Shown: positions 63,915 to 64,000 of the stretch, in pieces
How the letters are laid out: every line of letters starts with the position of its first letter
How positions within the stretch are numbered: position 1 is the first letter of the stretch
Source: Saccharomycodes ludwigii
Taxonomy: Eukaryota > Ascomycota > Saccharomycetes > Saccharomycodales > Saccharomycodaceae
Length of the DNA stretch: 64,000 nucleotides
NCBI RefSeq assembly: GCF_020623625.1
Contig: NC_060206.1
Coordinates: 558,001 to 622,000, forward strand
Direction of reading: 5' to 3'
The notes under the pieces: generated by a model
Seen by the model: the letters and a program-made list of their open reading frames with translations, nothing else
Told to the model about the DNA's origin: nothing
The model's database searches: none
Program-made: the position numbers and the translations under genes

Positions 63915-64000
63915 TTATAAACCGCCTTCAACCTTCAAAATCTGAGAAATTGTATCATCAATACATTCCTTAAAACTTTTAAATTGGAAACCTAGCAACT
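63915..64000 (-). CDS. Second GRE2-like reductase, only the C-terminal end in the window
   Basis: The minus strand reads LLGFQFKSFKECIDDTISQI and LKVEGGL before a TAA at 63915-63917, 27 residues in all. This matches the Gre2 C-terminus (LLGFKFRNLKETIDDTASQI, LKFEGRI in S. cerevisiae) and is paralogous to the gene at the left edge, whose end reads LLGFRFRNLESIIIGTVAQI. The remainder of the gene lies beyond the right edge. Confidence 0.85.
   Translation of the reverse strand, partial: LLGFQFKSFKECIDDTISQILKVEGGL

Overview
The window is nuclear DNA of a budding yeast (Saccharomycotina). It is about 70% A+T by eye, with long poly-A and poly-T tracts, short intergenic regions, mostly intronless genes, and the two introns I could model show yeast-type splice signals (GTATGT donors, TACTAAC or TATTAAC branch sites). 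CTG reads as leucine where it can be judged (the NQLG stretch of ADE6, the LPTY motif of the arrestin), so this is not a CUG-Ser species. Genes that sit on two sister chromosomes in Saccharomyces cerevisiae are interleaved here in one series, as expected of a lineage that did not share the whole-genome duplication. A low-GC non-WGD yeast such as Saccharomycodes or a relative would fit, but the species is a guess.

Layout. 1-7245: a GRE2-like reductase cut by the left edge, then convergent RCO1 (Rpd3S subunit) and PDS5 (cohesin regulator), with three MluI cell-cycle boxes upstream of PDS5. 7730-30108: YHL008C-like FNT channel, TTI1, ETP1, PRS3, a HAD phosphatase with a newly modelled 5' intron, tRNA-Leu(UAA), TUL1, UGP1 and RGT1, which mixes the YHL008-YHL012 and YKL033-YKL038 regions of S. 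cerevisiae. 31629-32111: initiator tRNA-Met with an LTR fossil. 32806-57586: SSQ1, an ART5-like arrestin, a YGR067C-like zinc-finger factor, RPS22 (two introns), SPT4, COX18, a small UPF0390 protein, ADE6, ERG25 and NMD4, which mixes the YLR363-YLR369 and YGR060-YGR068 regions. 58345-64000: tRNA-Ser(GCU) with an intron, a Dal5-family (YCT1/SOA1-type) transporter, the sulfonate dioxygenase JLP1, and the 3' end of a second GRE2-like gene cut by the right edge.

How genes work together. Most are housekeeping genes that are neighbours by ancestry, not by pathway. PRS3 makes the PRPP that feeds the purine pathway in which ADE6 acts. The clear functional pair is transporter plus JLP1: uptake of an organosulfur compound and oxidative release of sulfite. 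LTR fossils occur only near tRNA-Leu and tRNA-Met. The largest gene-free stretch is 37544-40940, upstream of the zinc-finger gene; it holds homopolymers, a G-rich tract and a G/C hairpin but no gene that I can support.
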